This document shows positions 8,513 through 18,895 of a DNA stretch of 64,000 nucleotides, in pieces. Both the position numbers and the translations under genes were made by a program. Origin of the DNA: Chloroflexaceae bacterium. GTDB taxonomy: Bacteria > Chloroflexota > Chloroflexia > Chloroflexales > Chloroflexaceae. Location of the stretch: positions 17,389-81,388 of the forward strand of contig JAAURD010000001.1 in the NCBI GenBank assembly GCA_012034075.1, in the 5' to 3' direction. The stretch's first letter is position 1. Each line of letters begins with the position of its first letter. The notes beneath the pieces were generated by a model. It did no database searches. It saw only the letters and a list, made by a program, of their open reading frames with translations, and was not told the DNA's origin.

Positions 8513-9052
8513 TCAGGGATCAAATTTTCCCCAGCAGGGGCCATGCCCATTGCGTTCTGGGCAGAAATTGCCCTCCGGGTTCACAGGACGGCCACAACCA
8601 CGACAGACCGGTCGGCCTGAGGCAACGACCTTCTGGGCATGGAGGCCAAGAGTACGAATCTGAGAACGATTTGCCGAAAAACGTGCCAGGATCGTATCGC
8701 CCTCCTCTTCACCCGATGCTCCTTGTACGACCAGGACAATCATGTCGCGATCATTATCATAACCGAGGCCCATTTGGGCAACACGGAACATTGGCTCGAT
8801 AGGTTCTTCGAGCGACATGTTGGTGATCAGCATATCATCGGTCGTTGAGAGCAATGGGTTCTTTTCGGTCAATTCCTCAAGCAAATGATCGATAGCTTCG
8901 GAAAGCGCACGTATTTGCTCCTTTTCAGCGAGCAAGGTCAATAATTGGCGATCACGGCGGGCTTGCATATAAAAGACACGCTGCCCCGGTGGCCCGACAG
9001 TCCCAACCGTGATATGATCCACTGGATCCAGGTTATAGGTAAAATCTGCCAT
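8513..9052 (-). CDS. DUF3090 family protein with C-terminal zinc ribbon
   Basis: A 179-residue protein of the DUF3090 (TIGR03847) family. The N-terminal part has VGPPGQRVFYMQARRDRQLLTLLAEKEQ. The C-terminus has CRGCGRPVNPEGNFCPERNGHGPC, a likely zinc ribbon that includes the typical NGH motif. The start was set at ATG 9052; a TTG at 9064 is in frame. It lies between the phosphatase and the SCO1664-like kinase, always in this order in known clusters. Function unknown; likely a partner of both neighbours. Confidence 0.85.
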   Translation of the reverse strand: MADFTYNLDPVDHITVGTVGPPGQRVFYMQARRDRQLLTLLAEKEQIRALSEAIDHLLEELTEKNPLLSTTDDMLITNMSLEEPIEPMFRVAQMGLGYDNDRDMIVLVVQGASGEEEGDTILARFSANRSQIRTLGLHAQKVVASGRPVCRGCGRPVNPEGNFCPERNGHGPCWGKFDP

Positions 9053-9064
9053 AAAACTACTCAA

Positions 9065-9721
9065 TCAAGTCTTTTCGGGTTCAGTTGTTGCTTCTGCGAC
9101 GGTTTCTGGTTTCGGTCGCACATGGTCAAGACTACCGGTCTCATTAAACGCAAGGAGACGCGGTCCCATCCGTTCAAATGACAGGGCTGTGACCGAAGCG
9201 GTGTTAATCACCAGCCGTTGAAAAAGATCAATGTGAACACCAATATAATGAGCTACGACCAGTCGGATGAGGTCAGCGTGCGATACAACCACAATCATCT
9301 CTTTGGGATGCTGATCGCAGAGTGCATTGAGGGTTGCAACAGCTCGTGCCTGTGCTTCGCCCAGGGTTTCGCCACCAGGAAAGCGCGTACCACTGGGATA
9401 AAACTGAACGCCCTGCCAGCGTTCATCTTTCGCCAGTTCTTTAATTTCGGCACCGTTCCATTCACCATAACGCACTTCGCCCATGCCCTCAATCGTCTGT
9501 ATTGCGAGAGTACGCGGCTTTGCAATCGCTTCGGCTGTCTCAACCGCTCGTTCCAGGGGGCTGCTATAAATCGCAGCAATAGGCAAATCACCCAGGCGCT
9601 GGCTCAAGTCGGCCACCTGTTGCTGACCTTCCTGGTTCAAATGCACACCTGGGGTCCAGCCTGCCAGACGACCACTGACCCAATCATTCATACCGTGACG
9701 GATAAGAAGGAGTGTTGTCAC
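9065..9721 (-). CDS. Histidine phosphatase, MSMEG_4193 family
   Basis: A 218-residue phosphoglycerate-mutase-like phosphatase. LLLIRHGMNDW carries the catalytic RHG histidine. IYSSPLERAVETAE and MGEVRYGEWNG carry the second Arg and acidic residues. VVSHADLIRLVVAHYIG carries the second catalytic histidine. GTG at 9721 was chosen because AGGAG sits five bases upstream; an ATG at 9736 is in frame but has no site. It is the first gene of the triad with DUF3090 and the SCO1664-like kinase. The substrate is unknown. Confidence 0.88.
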   Translation of the reverse strand: MTTLLLIRHGMNDWVSGRLAGWTPGVHLNQEGQQQVADLSQRLGDLPIAAIYSSPLERAVETAEAIAKPRTLAIQTIEGMGEVRYGEWNGAEIKELAKDERWQGVQFYPSGTRFPGGETLGEAQARAVATLNALCDQHPKEMIVVVSHADLIRLVVAHYIGVHIDLFQRLVINTASVTALSFERMGPRLLAFNETGSLDHVRPKPETVAEATTEPEKT

Positions 9722-10020
9722 AGAAACTCCTGTCATTGTTATTGGTTACAACCTCACTTCTGATCATAACAGAGTTCGATAATCCATGTCAAGTGACACA
9801 GACCGAACAAAGCAACGGTGGTGTGTTGAGAATCAAGTACACGCGCCAGTTCCTGTTCCATCGCCAGAAGGGATCAGGTACTCTTTCTATTTTATCACAG
9901 AAGTTCAGCGTGCAGCGTTTGTTGGGTAGCCTGTAACAAACATCATCATGCTATAATACAAAACGCCTGTGGCAGCCGCCAGCGGCTGACGAAAAAGCGC
10001 TTTGTGAAGAGGAACAAGCG

Positions 10021-10955
10021 ATGGATGTCCTGAGCAATCAACATCTGACCACGCGGATTGATGCGGCGATTATGGCCTGGTTGCACGCCAAAACCGGGCG
10101 GAGCAATAGTATGAAAACGCAGCGCGCTTATGCCGAGACGATCAAGAGCTTTCGTGCTATGCTGATCAGCGCCGGGCTTGATCTGGATAGCGATGCCGAT
10201 ATGATTCAGCTTGCTGCGCAGTCGTGGGCGGCGCAGGGCGAACCATCGCCGGCGACGTTTAATCACCGGCTAGCGGTGGTTAGCAGTTTTTATAGCTATG
10301 CCCATAAAATGCGCTTGCTGCCCGAAACGGCAGCAACTGACCTGAGCCGGGTGGAGCGGCGACGGGTGCAGGCGTATGGTAAGGCGCAGGCGCTCACCCC
10401 GGAAGAGGCGCAGATGATGCTGGCCCAGATCGACCAGTCGGATATTGCTGGTCAGCGTGATTATGCTTTTTGCGGCTGGCCCTCTCGACTGGGCGGCGGG
10501 TTGGCGAGATTGCTGGCCTGCGCTGGCGTGATGTGCGGGTCACGGGGATGCGCATTACGCTGACCTTTCGCCATTGCAAGGGCAACAAATCGATGAGTGA
10601 CACCCTGTCGGTGCCGATGTCAAAGGTGATTCTGGATTGGATGAACGCCTTTTATGGGCCAAAACTCAAAAACCGTGGCCCGGATATACCACTATGGATG
10701 TCACTCTCCAACAATAGCAAGGGCAAACCGCTCAGCATCACCAGCCTGGAAGAGATTAGTCGCCGGCGATTGGGGGTGCATTTTCATGCGCTACGCCATA
10801 CCTTTGCCCGCATTATGGAGGATCAGGGCGCCAAGGTCAGCGATATTCAATCACGCCTGGGCCACGAAAGTCTGCAAACGACGGGGCGTTATCTGGCTGC
10901 GCTGCGCCGTTCCGACAACCCTTACGCCGATGTGTTTGATAATCTGTTGGGATAG
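10021..10955 (+). pseudogene. Tyrosine recombinase/integrase, frameshifted
   Basis: A site-specific DNA recombinase of about 312 residues split over two frames. The first (10021-about 10471) is a core-binding SAM-like domain (NSMKTQRAYAETIKSFRAML ... FNHRLAVVSSFYSYA). The second (to 10955) is the catalytic domain with STGRRVGEIAGLRWRDV (first Arg), FHALRHTFARIM (HxxR), LGHESLQTTGRYL (His and nucleophilic Tyr). All catalytic residues are present. The frames join if one T is added to the five-T run at 10467-10471, giving RDYAFLRLALSTGRRVGEI. It may thus be an intact XerD-like integrase with a base-call error. No att site or cargo boundary was seen; a P-type ATPase follows. Confidence 0.85.
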
Positions 10956-11065
10956 GGATTTGACGTGTTGCTCTTTCGCCACTATGCTACAAGCCAGACA
11001 GGGTTGAGGATTTCGTCAGTTTATCTGGTTTTGGATAACACACAAGCAGTATAAAGGAGCAAAGC

Positions 11066-13198
11066 ATGGGCATCACCGGTCTGCAACAACGGGAGAAGCA
11101 TGGAACGGCTTCGTTGGTTCCACCGCTCCGCGGCAGGAGACGGCGCAACCTGGGCGCCATTCTGGCAATGAGTAACACCCCCGCTGAGCAAAGCAGTGGT
11201 AGTGGTCTTTCACAAATTGTCAATCAAGCCTTTATCGACCGCCTGCGCGATTTTGTGCTGTTTGGTAAGATTCCCATCGGATATAACAGGGCGGACGAAC
11301 CAAAATCACGCCAAGCACTGGCCGATTCGCAGCAAAAGGTTGTGCGCTTGGAACAACAGATTGCGCGTGAGCTTTATCTTGCGCCGCTGTCGGTGCTGCT
11401 GATTGGTGCTGGGGCGCTGGGTTTTGTACCTGGTATGCTGGTGGGCGTTCCGCTGGTGGTGTATGCCACGATTCCCTACTGGCGGCTGGCCCTGCTGCAG
11501 TTATCGCAGGAGCGGCAAATTGGGTACAGTGTGGTGTTTTCCATTCTGATGACCGGTGTCCTGGTATCGGGCCAGTTTCTGCTGCATGCCTTTCTGCTGA
11601 CGGTCAGCAATGCTGCTTATCTGCTGGTCACCCGCATCTACCGTTCATCCCGTGCGACGCTGACGACGCTGGTGAACGATATGCCGCAGGAAGTGTGGCT
11701 GCGGCACGATAGGGTGGAAACGTGTGTGCCTCTGGAGCAGGTGCAAAAAGGTGATATTCTGGTGGTCCATGCGGGGGAGGTGATACCGGTCGATGGTACT
11801 ATTGTTACAGGCAATGCGAGCATTGATCAGCGGGCGCTGACCGGTGAAGCACAACCCGTTGAAAGGGAACCTGGTAGCAAGGTCTTTGCTGGCACGATAG
11901 TCATATCCGGAACGCTGGATGTGCATGTTGAAAGAGCCGGCAGTCAGACCGTTGTTGCTGAGATTGGCGATGTCTTGAGCCGCACGATTGAATACACCTC
12001 GACGCTGGAATTGAAAGGACGGGCACTGTCTGAGCGCAGTGTGATGCCAACTTTGCTGCTCAGCCTGGCCTCTATGCCGTTTCTGGGGCCGTTGCCCGCA
12101 CTGACGATCTTGTTTTCCTACTTTGGCGGCATGATGCGGGTCCTGGCGCCCGTCAGTGTGCTCACGTTTTTGAAGCTGGCTTCGGAATACAGCATTCTGA
12201 TCAAAGATGGCCGGGCCTTGGAGACCCTGAATGAAATTGATACGGTGGTCTTTGATAAGACCGGCACCCTGACTCTGGAACAACCGCATGTTGCGGTGAT
12301 TCATGCCTGTACGGACATGAAGAGCGCGGAGGTAATCCGCTATGCGGCAGCTGCGGAGCATAAACAGACGCACCCGATTGCGCGAGCGATTCAGCTGGCA
12401 GCAGAGGAGCAGGACCTGCCTGCGTTGGAGGCGGTGAGCTATGAGGTGGGGTATGGGCTGAAGGTGCAGGTAGAGGGGCGGCAGGTGCGGGTGGGTAGCG
12501 CCCGGTTTATGGAACGGGAGGACATTGCCATTCCGGCAGACATCGAGAGTCTCCAAGCAAGCTGCCATCTGCAGGGCCATTCCCTGGTGTATGTGGCAGT
12601 GGATGAGCAACTGGCGGGGGCTATTGAATTGCACACCACCGTGCGCCCGGAAGCGCAAGAGATTATTGCCGGTTTGCACCGGCGTGGCATCAAGACGGTG
12701 GTCATTTCAGGTGACCATACCCAACCAACCCGTCATCTAGCGGAGCAGCTGGGCATTGATACCTTTTTTGCCGAGGTGTTGCCTGAAGACAAGGCCAATC
12801 TGGTTGAACGCTTACAGGATGAGGGGCGAATGATCTGCTTTGTGGGCGATGGCATCAACGATTCGATAGCGTTGAAACAGGCCAATGTCTCGGTCTCGTT
12901 ACGGGGTGCCACCGCCATTGCAACGGATACCGCTGAGATTATTCTGATGGATGAGAGCCTGGAGCAGGTCGTGCGCCTGTTTGAGCTGGCCGAGCAATTG
13001 GATCAGACTATGCATCAGAGCCTGGTGATCTCGGTTATTCCCGGCGTTCTTATTTTAGTGGGAGTCTATGGGTTCAATATGGGGTTGGCGATGGCCGGGA
13101 TTACCAATCTTGGTGGGCTGTGGGTTGGCCTGGGGAATGCGTTACTGCCACGGATTAAGCACTATCTGTCAACCACGGTTGAGGCGGTCCAGGCATAA
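11066..13198 (+). CDS. P-type ATPase, P1B-like but without the CPC metal motif
   Basis: A 710-residue membrane ATPase. Phosphorylation site VFDKTGTLTLEQP, actuator loop ALTGEAQPVER (TGE), HP motif in KQTHPIARAI, GDGIND hinge, and VISGDHTQPTRHLAE all match heavy-metal P1B pumps. The helix that normally carries CPC or SPC reads RVLAPVSVLTFLKLASEYSI here, so no metal-binding cysteine is present. There is also no N-terminal metal-binding domain; the first about 75 residues are polar, followed by a hydrophobic pair. It thus belongs to an orphan branch whose ion is unknown. The start ATG has AAAGGAG upstream. It lies downstream of the integrase and is convergent with eno. Confidence 0.85.
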   Translation: MGITGLQQREKHGTASLVPPLRGRRRRNLGAILAMSNTPAEQSSGSGLSQIVNQAFIDRLRDFVLFGKIPIGYNRADEPKSRQALADSQQKVVRLEQQIARELYLAPLSVLLIGAGALGFVPGMLVGVPLVVYATIPYWRLALLQLSQERQIGYSVVFSILMTGVLVSGQFLLHAFLLTVSNAAYLLVTRIYRSSRATLTTLVNDMPQEVWLRHDRVETCVPLEQVQKGDILVVHAGEVIPVDGTIVTGNASIDQRALTGEAQPVEREPGSKVFAGTIVISGTLDVHVERAGSQTVVAEIGDVLSRTIEYTSTLELKGRALSERSVMPTLLLSLASMPFLGPLPALTILFSYFGGMMRVLAPVSVLTFLKLASEYSILIKDGRALETLNEIDTVVFDKTGTLTLEQPHVAVIHACTDMKSAEVIRYAAAAEHKQTHPIARAIQLAAEEQDLPALEAVSYEVGYGLKVQVEGRQVRVGSARFMEREDIAIPADIESLQASCHLQGHSLVYVAVDEQLAGAIELHTTVRPEAQEIIAGLHRRGIKTVVISGDHTQPTRHLAEQLGIDTFFAEVLPEDKANLVERLQDEGRMICFVGDGINDSIALKQANVSVSLRGATAIATDTAEIILMDESLEQVVRLFELAEQLDQTMHQSLVISVIPGVLILVGVYGFNMGLAMAGITNLGGLWVGLGNALLPRIKHYLSTTVEAVQA

Positions 13199-13273
13199 GC
13201 TGAACTATCTTGATATGACGAGGATCGCTTGCTTGCAGCATCGACGTGCGGCTGCAAGCCGCACATGTCTCAT

Positions 13274-13319
13274 ATGGAGGCTGGATAGACACAGCGTATG
13301 GTGTCTATCCAGCCTCCAT
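13274..13319. terminator. Perfect 19 bp inverted repeat between convergent genes
   Basis: ATGGAGGCTGGATAGACAC (13274-13292) and its exact complement (13301-13319) are separated by 8 bases. The hairpin lies between the ATPase stop and the eno stop, so it could serve both strands, though no T-run follows. Just upstream (about 13244-13262) is GTGCGGCTGCAAGCCGCAC, a copy of the REP-like unit seen in the dispersed repeats. Confidence 0.6.
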
Positions 13320-13338
13320 GCGAATCTACGAAAGACGA

Positions 13339-14652
<1,314 letters not shown>

Positions 14653-14750
14653 TCAAATTTTGGTGCCAGTATAGCATACTCCCGGCGATTGGGATTCAGC
14701 GGTCCGGCAGGTCGTCAGTTTGCGTATCACGATTCGGTGTAATGGTCAAT

Positions 14751-14768
14751 TTGTGATATTATACACAA
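14751..14768. promoter_or_regulatory. Palindromic operator-like site upstream of the DsrE-like pair
   Basis: TTGTGATATTATACACAA is an inverted repeat (TTGTG-8-CACAA) about 60 bp before the first DsrE-like gene. It resembles a CRP/FNR-type site (TGTGA-6-ACACA) with one mismatch, and overlaps a possible -10 box (TATTAT). The link to a CRP/FNR-family regulator is inference. Confidence 0.4.
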
Positions 14769-14828
14769 TACACCCTTTTTCTCGTGGAAAGGGAAGAGAC
14801 ACCATTATAATCCGAAGGAAGGAAAACC

Positions 14829-15323
14829 ATGAAACGTCTTTCACTGGTCTTTGTGGGTGCCGTATTGCTGGGTATCTTGATTGGCTGGTCGATGAATCTG
14901 TTCGCTGGTGGCACAGGGCCAGCAACGCAGACGGTGCTGGCCCAGGGTGAGCCGGATGCCCAGACGGCAGGCTTGGTAATCAATCTTACGACTGATGATA
15001 CCTGGAGTGCCAATATGGCATTGAACCTGGCAACCACGGCACGCAACCAGGGGCTTGATCCGGTGGTGGTCTTTCTCAATGTCCGTGGCGTGTATCTGGC
15101 CGACCGTGAACGCATGCCTGCGACCGAGGGCAATAGCGATCTGAATATCCATGAAAAAATTCAGGCATTGGTCGATGCTGGCGGTCAGGTGATCGCCTGC
15201 CCCAGTTGTTCGGAAGAGGCCGGGCTGACCCAGGCGGATTACATTGATGGCGTGGTGATTGGTGAACCTGGTGGGATTGTGCCATTGCTTGCGAACCCGG
15301 CGATCAATGTAATATCGTATTAA
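14829..15323 (+). CDS. Exported DsrE-like protein (copy 1 of a tandem pair)
   Basis: A 164-residue protein. Residues about 4-24 form a signal peptide or anchor (LSLVFVGAVLLGILIGWSMNLF). The rest is a DsrE/DsrF-type alpha/beta domain: LVINLTTDDTWSANMALNLA, PVVVFLNVRGVYLAD, and the cysteine pair in VIACPSCSEEAGL at the place where DsrE/TusD proteins keep sulfur-carrying cysteines. It may act outside the membrane in sulfur or redox chemistry. The domain is almost identical at DNA level to copy 2 (offset 577 bp), so the duplication is recent or kept by gene conversion. Confidence 0.75.
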   Translation: MKRLSLVFVGAVLLGILIGWSMNLFAGGTGPATQTVLAQGEPDAQTAGLVINLTTDDTWSANMALNLATTARNQGLDPVVVFLNVRGVYLADRERMPATEGNSDLNIHEKIQALVDAGGQVIACPSCSEEAGLTQADYIDGVVIGEPGGIVPLLANPAINVISY

Positions 15324-15345
15324 GTCGTCAGGCAGGAGTACTCCT

Positions 15346-15921
15346 ATGGACCATCGTCGAAGATGGGCGTCCTGGTTCTGGCTGGCCTGGCTTGTTCTGT
15401 TCACTGCTTGCAGTACCGGACCAGCAGCACAACCAGTCGCACCTTCACCAATCGAAGAACCGGAAACGGTTGAAGCAGAGCCAACCGCTGCGCCAGCAAC
15501 CGAAGTGATCACAGATTCGGCAGCCCTCGCTCTGGAAACAGACCATGGCTTGCTGATCAATCTCACCACCGATGATACCTGGAGTGCCAATATGGCACTG
15601 AACCTGGCAACCACGGCACGCAACCAGGGACTTGATCCGGTGGTGGTCTTTCTCAATGTCCGTGGCGTGTATCTGGCCGACCGTGAACGCATGCCTGCGA
15701 CCGAGGGCAATAGCGATCTGACTATCCATGAAAAGATTCAGGCATTGGTCGATGCTGGCGGTCAGGTGATCGCATGTCCTAGCTGTTCGGAAGAGGCAGG
15801 GCTAACCCAGGCGGATTATCTTGATGGCGTGGTGATTGGAGAGCCTGGCGAGATTGTACCATTGCTCGCAAACTCGGCCATAACGGTGATTTCCTATCCT
15901 GGACCAAATAGAACAGAATAG
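15346..15921 (+). CDS. DsrE-like lipoprotein (copy 2 of a tandem pair)
   Basis: A 191-residue lipoprotein. The signal ends in a lipobox (LVLFTAC, Cys at about residue 22), followed by a Pro/Glu/Ala/Thr linker of about 40 residues. A DsrE-like domain nearly identical to copy 1 then follows, including the CPSC motif. The N-terminal parts of the two copies are unrelated, so copy 1 is anchored or secreted while copy 2 is lipidated. The genes are 22 bp apart and probably co-transcribed. The substrate is unknown. Confidence 0.75.
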   Translation: MDHRRRWASWFWLAWLVLFTACSTGPAAQPVAPSPIEEPETVEAEPTAAPATEVITDSAALALETDHGLLINLTTDDTWSANMALNLATTARNQGLDPVVVFLNVRGVYLADRERMPATEGNSDLTIHEKIQALVDAGGQVIACPSCSEEAGLTQADYLDGVVIGEPGEIVPLLANSAITVISYPGPNRTE

Positions 15922-16105
15922 GGGCTTTATCGCAAACCCCATACTTTCTCATAAAAAAGGATAGAAATCAAAAATTGTGGCTCAACATCAGGAGACTGGC
16001 TTGGGCCTTCTGGTGTTTTTTGGCAAGCTATGCTATAATGCAGTTTGAGAACGAAGCAAACATACAGGTTTCACGACCCTGTTCTATGTTTTGAGGAGGC
16101 TATTG

Positions 16106-16375
16106 GTGTCACTCGACACGCAGGAAAAAATGTCTGTTATCACCGATTATCGGGTTCATGGAAAAGATACGGGGTCACCCGAAGTGCAAATTGCGTTGCT
16201 CACCGAGCGGATTAATTTGCTGATTGAGCATCTCAAGATACATATCCATGATTACCATTCTCGACGTGGTTTGCTCAAGCTTGTTGGTCGTCGCCGCCGC
16301 CTGCTCGCGTATCTGCGAAAACAAGACCGAAACCGTTATTTTTCACTGGTGGAACGTCTAGGCTTGCGACATTAA
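16106..16375 (+). CDS. rpsO: 30S ribosomal protein S15
   Basis: An 89-residue ribosomal protein binding 16S rRNA helices 20-22. It shows the family pattern [48 protein letters not shown] and the C-terminal [14 protein letters not shown] at 16106 is the start because GAGGAGG lies six bases upstream and the length is standard. It precedes pnp, the conserved rpsO-pnp order. A TATAAT box occurs near 16034. Confidence 0.97.
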   Translation: MSLDTQEKMSVITDYRVHGKDTGSPEVQIALLTERINLLIEHLKIHIHDYHSRRGLLKLVGRRRRLLAYLRKQDRNRYFSLVERLGLRH

Positions 16376-16413
16376 TACCAGCTCTTATGCAAACATGGCT
16401 TGTCGTATATCTT

Positions 16414-16449
16414 CAGGGCACCAGGAATACGTATGACCCTGGTGCTCTG
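16414..16449 (+). promoter_or_regulatory. Hairpin between rpsO and pnp
   Basis: AGGGCACCAGG and CCTGGTGCTCT pair around an 11-base loop. No T-run follows, so it is more likely a processing or control hairpin than a terminator. In E. coli the rpsO-pnp spacer carries RNase III processing hairpins used in PNPase autoregulation; a similar role here is inference. Confidence 0.5.
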
Positions 16450-16598
16450 TTGCTGTTGCCATGATTTTACGGGCAAATTGCCGAGAAAGAATCGGCTGGT
16501 AGGACCAGACACCCAATCAAGGTGCATCCTCGCATCTGTTCTGGCAAGCAGGAACGATGCAGAGGCATGCCGATAATAGACGGAGGAATGAAGTAGTT

Positions 16599-18803
16599 AT
16601 GTCAGATCAAGTGTATACCGTAAGTGCAGAAATTGCCGGACGGACACTGACCCTGGAATCGGGAAAGCTAGCGGGCCTCGCCGATGGGGCTGTGCTGGCA
16701 CGTTATGGCGACACGATGTTGCTGGCAACCGTGGTAGCGGATAAAGAGGAAAGAACCGATAAAGATTTTTTCCCGCTAACGGTTGATTATGAAGAGAAGA
16801 TGTATGCGGTGGGGAAGATTCCAGGGAACTTTTTTAAACGTGAAGGGAAACCCACCACCGCGGCGATTTTGATATCACGGCTGACCGATCGTGGTCTGCG
16901 ACCGTTGTTCCCCAAGGGATATGCGCAGGAAATACAGATTATTATCACCACACTCGCGATTGATATGGTCAATGATCCCGGTCCACTGGCGATTGTGGCG
17001 ACCTCGGCCGCGCTTTCCATTAGTGGTATCCCATTTAAAGGGCCATTGGGCGCGGTACAGGTGGGTTATGTCAATGATGAACTGGTGGTCAACCCGACCA
17101 TGACCGATATGGAGGAACAGAGCGGGCTGAACCTGACTGTGGCTGGCAGCAGCAATGCGGTGCTTATGGTGGAAGCGGGTGCATCGGAGTTGAGCGAGGA
17201 GACGATGCTTGATGCGGTGCAGCAAGGCCATGCCGTGTGCAAAGAGCTGGTTGCGCTGCAAGAGCAGCTGGTTGCCCTCTGTGGGAAGCCCAAAGCCGAA
17301 TTTGTGCCACCGGCAGATGAGGCCGAAATCGAACAGATGGTTGCAACCTTTATGGGTGATCAGCTGAAGGCGGTGATTAACCAGCCAGATAAGGCCAGCC
17401 GCGATAGTGCTATCCAACAGCTCAAAGAGAGCGTGGTTACGCACTTTACGGCGGATGAGCCGCCTGAGGAATTACCAGATCGTACTAAAGTGCTGGAGAA
17501 GGCGTTTGAGACGCTCTTGAAAGAAGCGGTACGGTCGGCCATCTTAGATCAGGGCTTGCGCGTCGATGGTCGTGCGCTGGATGAAATTCGGTCGCTCTCG
17601 ATGGAAGTGGGACTCATCCCGAGAGTGCATGGGAGCGGGCTGTTTACCCGTGGTCAGACGCAGGTGTTGACCATTACCACTCTGGGCTCGCCCAGTGAAG
17701 AACAGCGCCTGGATGATCTGGGCATTGAGACCAGCAAAGGCTATATTCATCACTATAACTTTCCGCCCTTTAGTACGGGTGAAGTAAAGCGGTTGGGCGG
17801 GCCACGCCGCCGTGATATTGGTCATGGTGATCTGGCTGAGCGTTCGCTCTATGCAGTGCTGCCAGATGCGTCTGTTTTTCCGTATACCATGCGGCTGGTG
17901 AGCGAAGTGTTAAGCTCCAACGGCAGCAGTTCGATGGCAAGTGTGTGTGGCAGCAGCCTGAGCCTGATGGATGCGGGGGTACCGATTAAGCATCCGGTTG
18001 CGGGGATTGCGATGGGATTGGTGACCGGGAGCGATGGTCGCTGGAAAGTGCTGACGGATATTCAAGGGATTGAAGATGCTCTGGGTGATATGGACTTTAA
18101 GGTTGCCGGCACCGAACAGGGCATTACTGGCTTGCAGATGGATATCAAGACGACAGGGATTACCTATGATATCATGCGCCAGGCATTTGAGGAGGCCCGC
18201 AAAGCGCGGCTCTTTATTCTGGAGCGCATGCATGAGGTGCTCCCGTCACCGCGTTCGGAACTCTCACCCCATACCCCACGTATCTTCAGTTTGCAAATCC
18301 CGGTCGAGAAGATTGGCACGCTGATTGGTCCGGGCGGAAAGACCATTCGCAGCATTATTGAAGAGACCGGCGCCTCGATTGATGTCGAGAGCGATGGCCG
18401 TGTCTTTATCACCACCGCCGATGGTGATTCAGCCAATATGGCGGTTGCGCGTATCGAGGGCTTGACGCGGGAAGCCAAGATCGGCGATGTCTTTCTTGGG
18501 ACGGTTGTGCGCATTATGCCCTATGGTGCGTTTGTCAATATTCTGCCCGGCAAAGATGGCATGGTGCATATCAGCGAATTAGCCGAGAGCCGTGTCAACA
18601 GCGTTGAGGATATTGTGCAGATTGGCGATGAGATTAACGTGATGGTTATGGATATTGACGACTCTGGAAAAATTAGCCTGAGCCGGCGGGCGGTGCTGAC
18701 AGGTGAAACCCCACCTGAACCGGGTGATGGTTCGCGGTCACGCGGGAATGGACAGCGCGGCGATGATCGCAATAAGGGGCGCAACCGGCCACGCCGTAAG
18801 TAG
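16599..18803 (+). CDS. pnp: Polyribonucleotide nucleotidyltransferase (PNPase)
   Basis: A 734-residue phosphorolytic 3'-5' exoribonuclease and degradosome component. Two RNase PH domains: the first with GRTLTLESGKLAGLADGAV and FFKREGKPT, the second with VRVHGSGLFTRGQTQ-type residues (IPRVHGSGLFTRGQTQVL), NFPPFSTGEVKRLGGPRRRDIGHG and SSNGSSSMASVCG. Then KH (IGTLIGPGGKTIRSI) and S1 (GDVFLGTVVRIMPYGAFVNI) domains, and a basic Gly/Arg tail. ATG 16599 was chosen over an upstream in-frame ATG at 16557 because MSDQVYTV matches the usual start. Confidence 0.97.
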   Translation: MSDQVYTVSAEIAGRTLTLESGKLAGLADGAVLARYGDTMLLATVVADKEERTDKDFFPLTVDYEEKMYAVGKIPGNFFKREGKPTTAAILISRLTDRGLRPLFPKGYAQEIQIIITTLAIDMVNDPGPLAIVATSAALSISGIPFKGPLGAVQVGYVNDELVVNPTMTDMEEQSGLNLTVAGSSNAVLMVEAGASELSEETMLDAVQQGHAVCKELVALQEQLVALCGKPKAEFVPPADEAEIEQMVATFMGDQLKAVINQPDKASRDSAIQQLKESVVTHFTADEPPEELPDRTKVLEKAFETLLKEAVRSAILDQGLRVDGRALDEIRSLSMEVGLIPRVHGSGLFTRGQTQVLTITTLGSPSEEQRLDDLGIETSKGYIHHYNFPPFSTGEVKRLGGPRRRDIGHGDLAERSLYAVLPDASVFPYTMRLVSEVLSSNGSSSMASVCGSSLSLMDAGVPIKHPVAGIAMGLVTGSDGRWKVLTDIQGIEDALGDMDFKVAGTEQGITGLQMDIKTTGITYDIMRQAFEEARKARLFILERMHEVLPSPRSELSPHTPRIFSLQIPVEKIGTLIGPGGKTIRSIIEETGASIDVESDGRVFITTADGDSANMAVARIEGLTREAKIGDVFLGTVVRIMPYGAFVNILPGKDGMVHISELAESRVNSVEDIVQIGDEINVMVMDIDDSGKISLSRRAVLTGETPPEPGDGSRSRGNGQRGDDRNKGRNRPRRK

Positions 18804-18855
18804 TTCGCAAACACGTATTGGTCTCATGCTGGATACAACATCCAGACACCTCAGA

Positions 18856-18885
18856 AGCCCGCTGAAGCGGGCTATTGTATTGTTT
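18856..18885 (+). terminator. Rho-independent terminator after pnp
   Basis: AGCCCGCTGAAGCGGGCT (18856-18873) forms a GC-rich hairpin with a 4-base loop followed by ATTGTATTGTTT. It sits 53 bp after the pnp stop and just before the convergent LCP gene, so it may serve both directions. Confidence 0.85.
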
Positions 18886-18895
18886 ATCAATACGC

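Noticed and set aside
11645..12679. 344-codon frame antisense to the P-type ATPase
   Set aside because: Composition of a shadow frame (many His, Gln, Arg), no domain, and no ribosome site.
16414..16449. Terminator between rpsO and pnp
   Set aside because: No T-run follows, and the two genes are usually co-transcribed.
16875..17444. Long open frame antisense to pnp
   Set aside because: It lies fully within the strong pnp coding frame and matches no family; a shadow.
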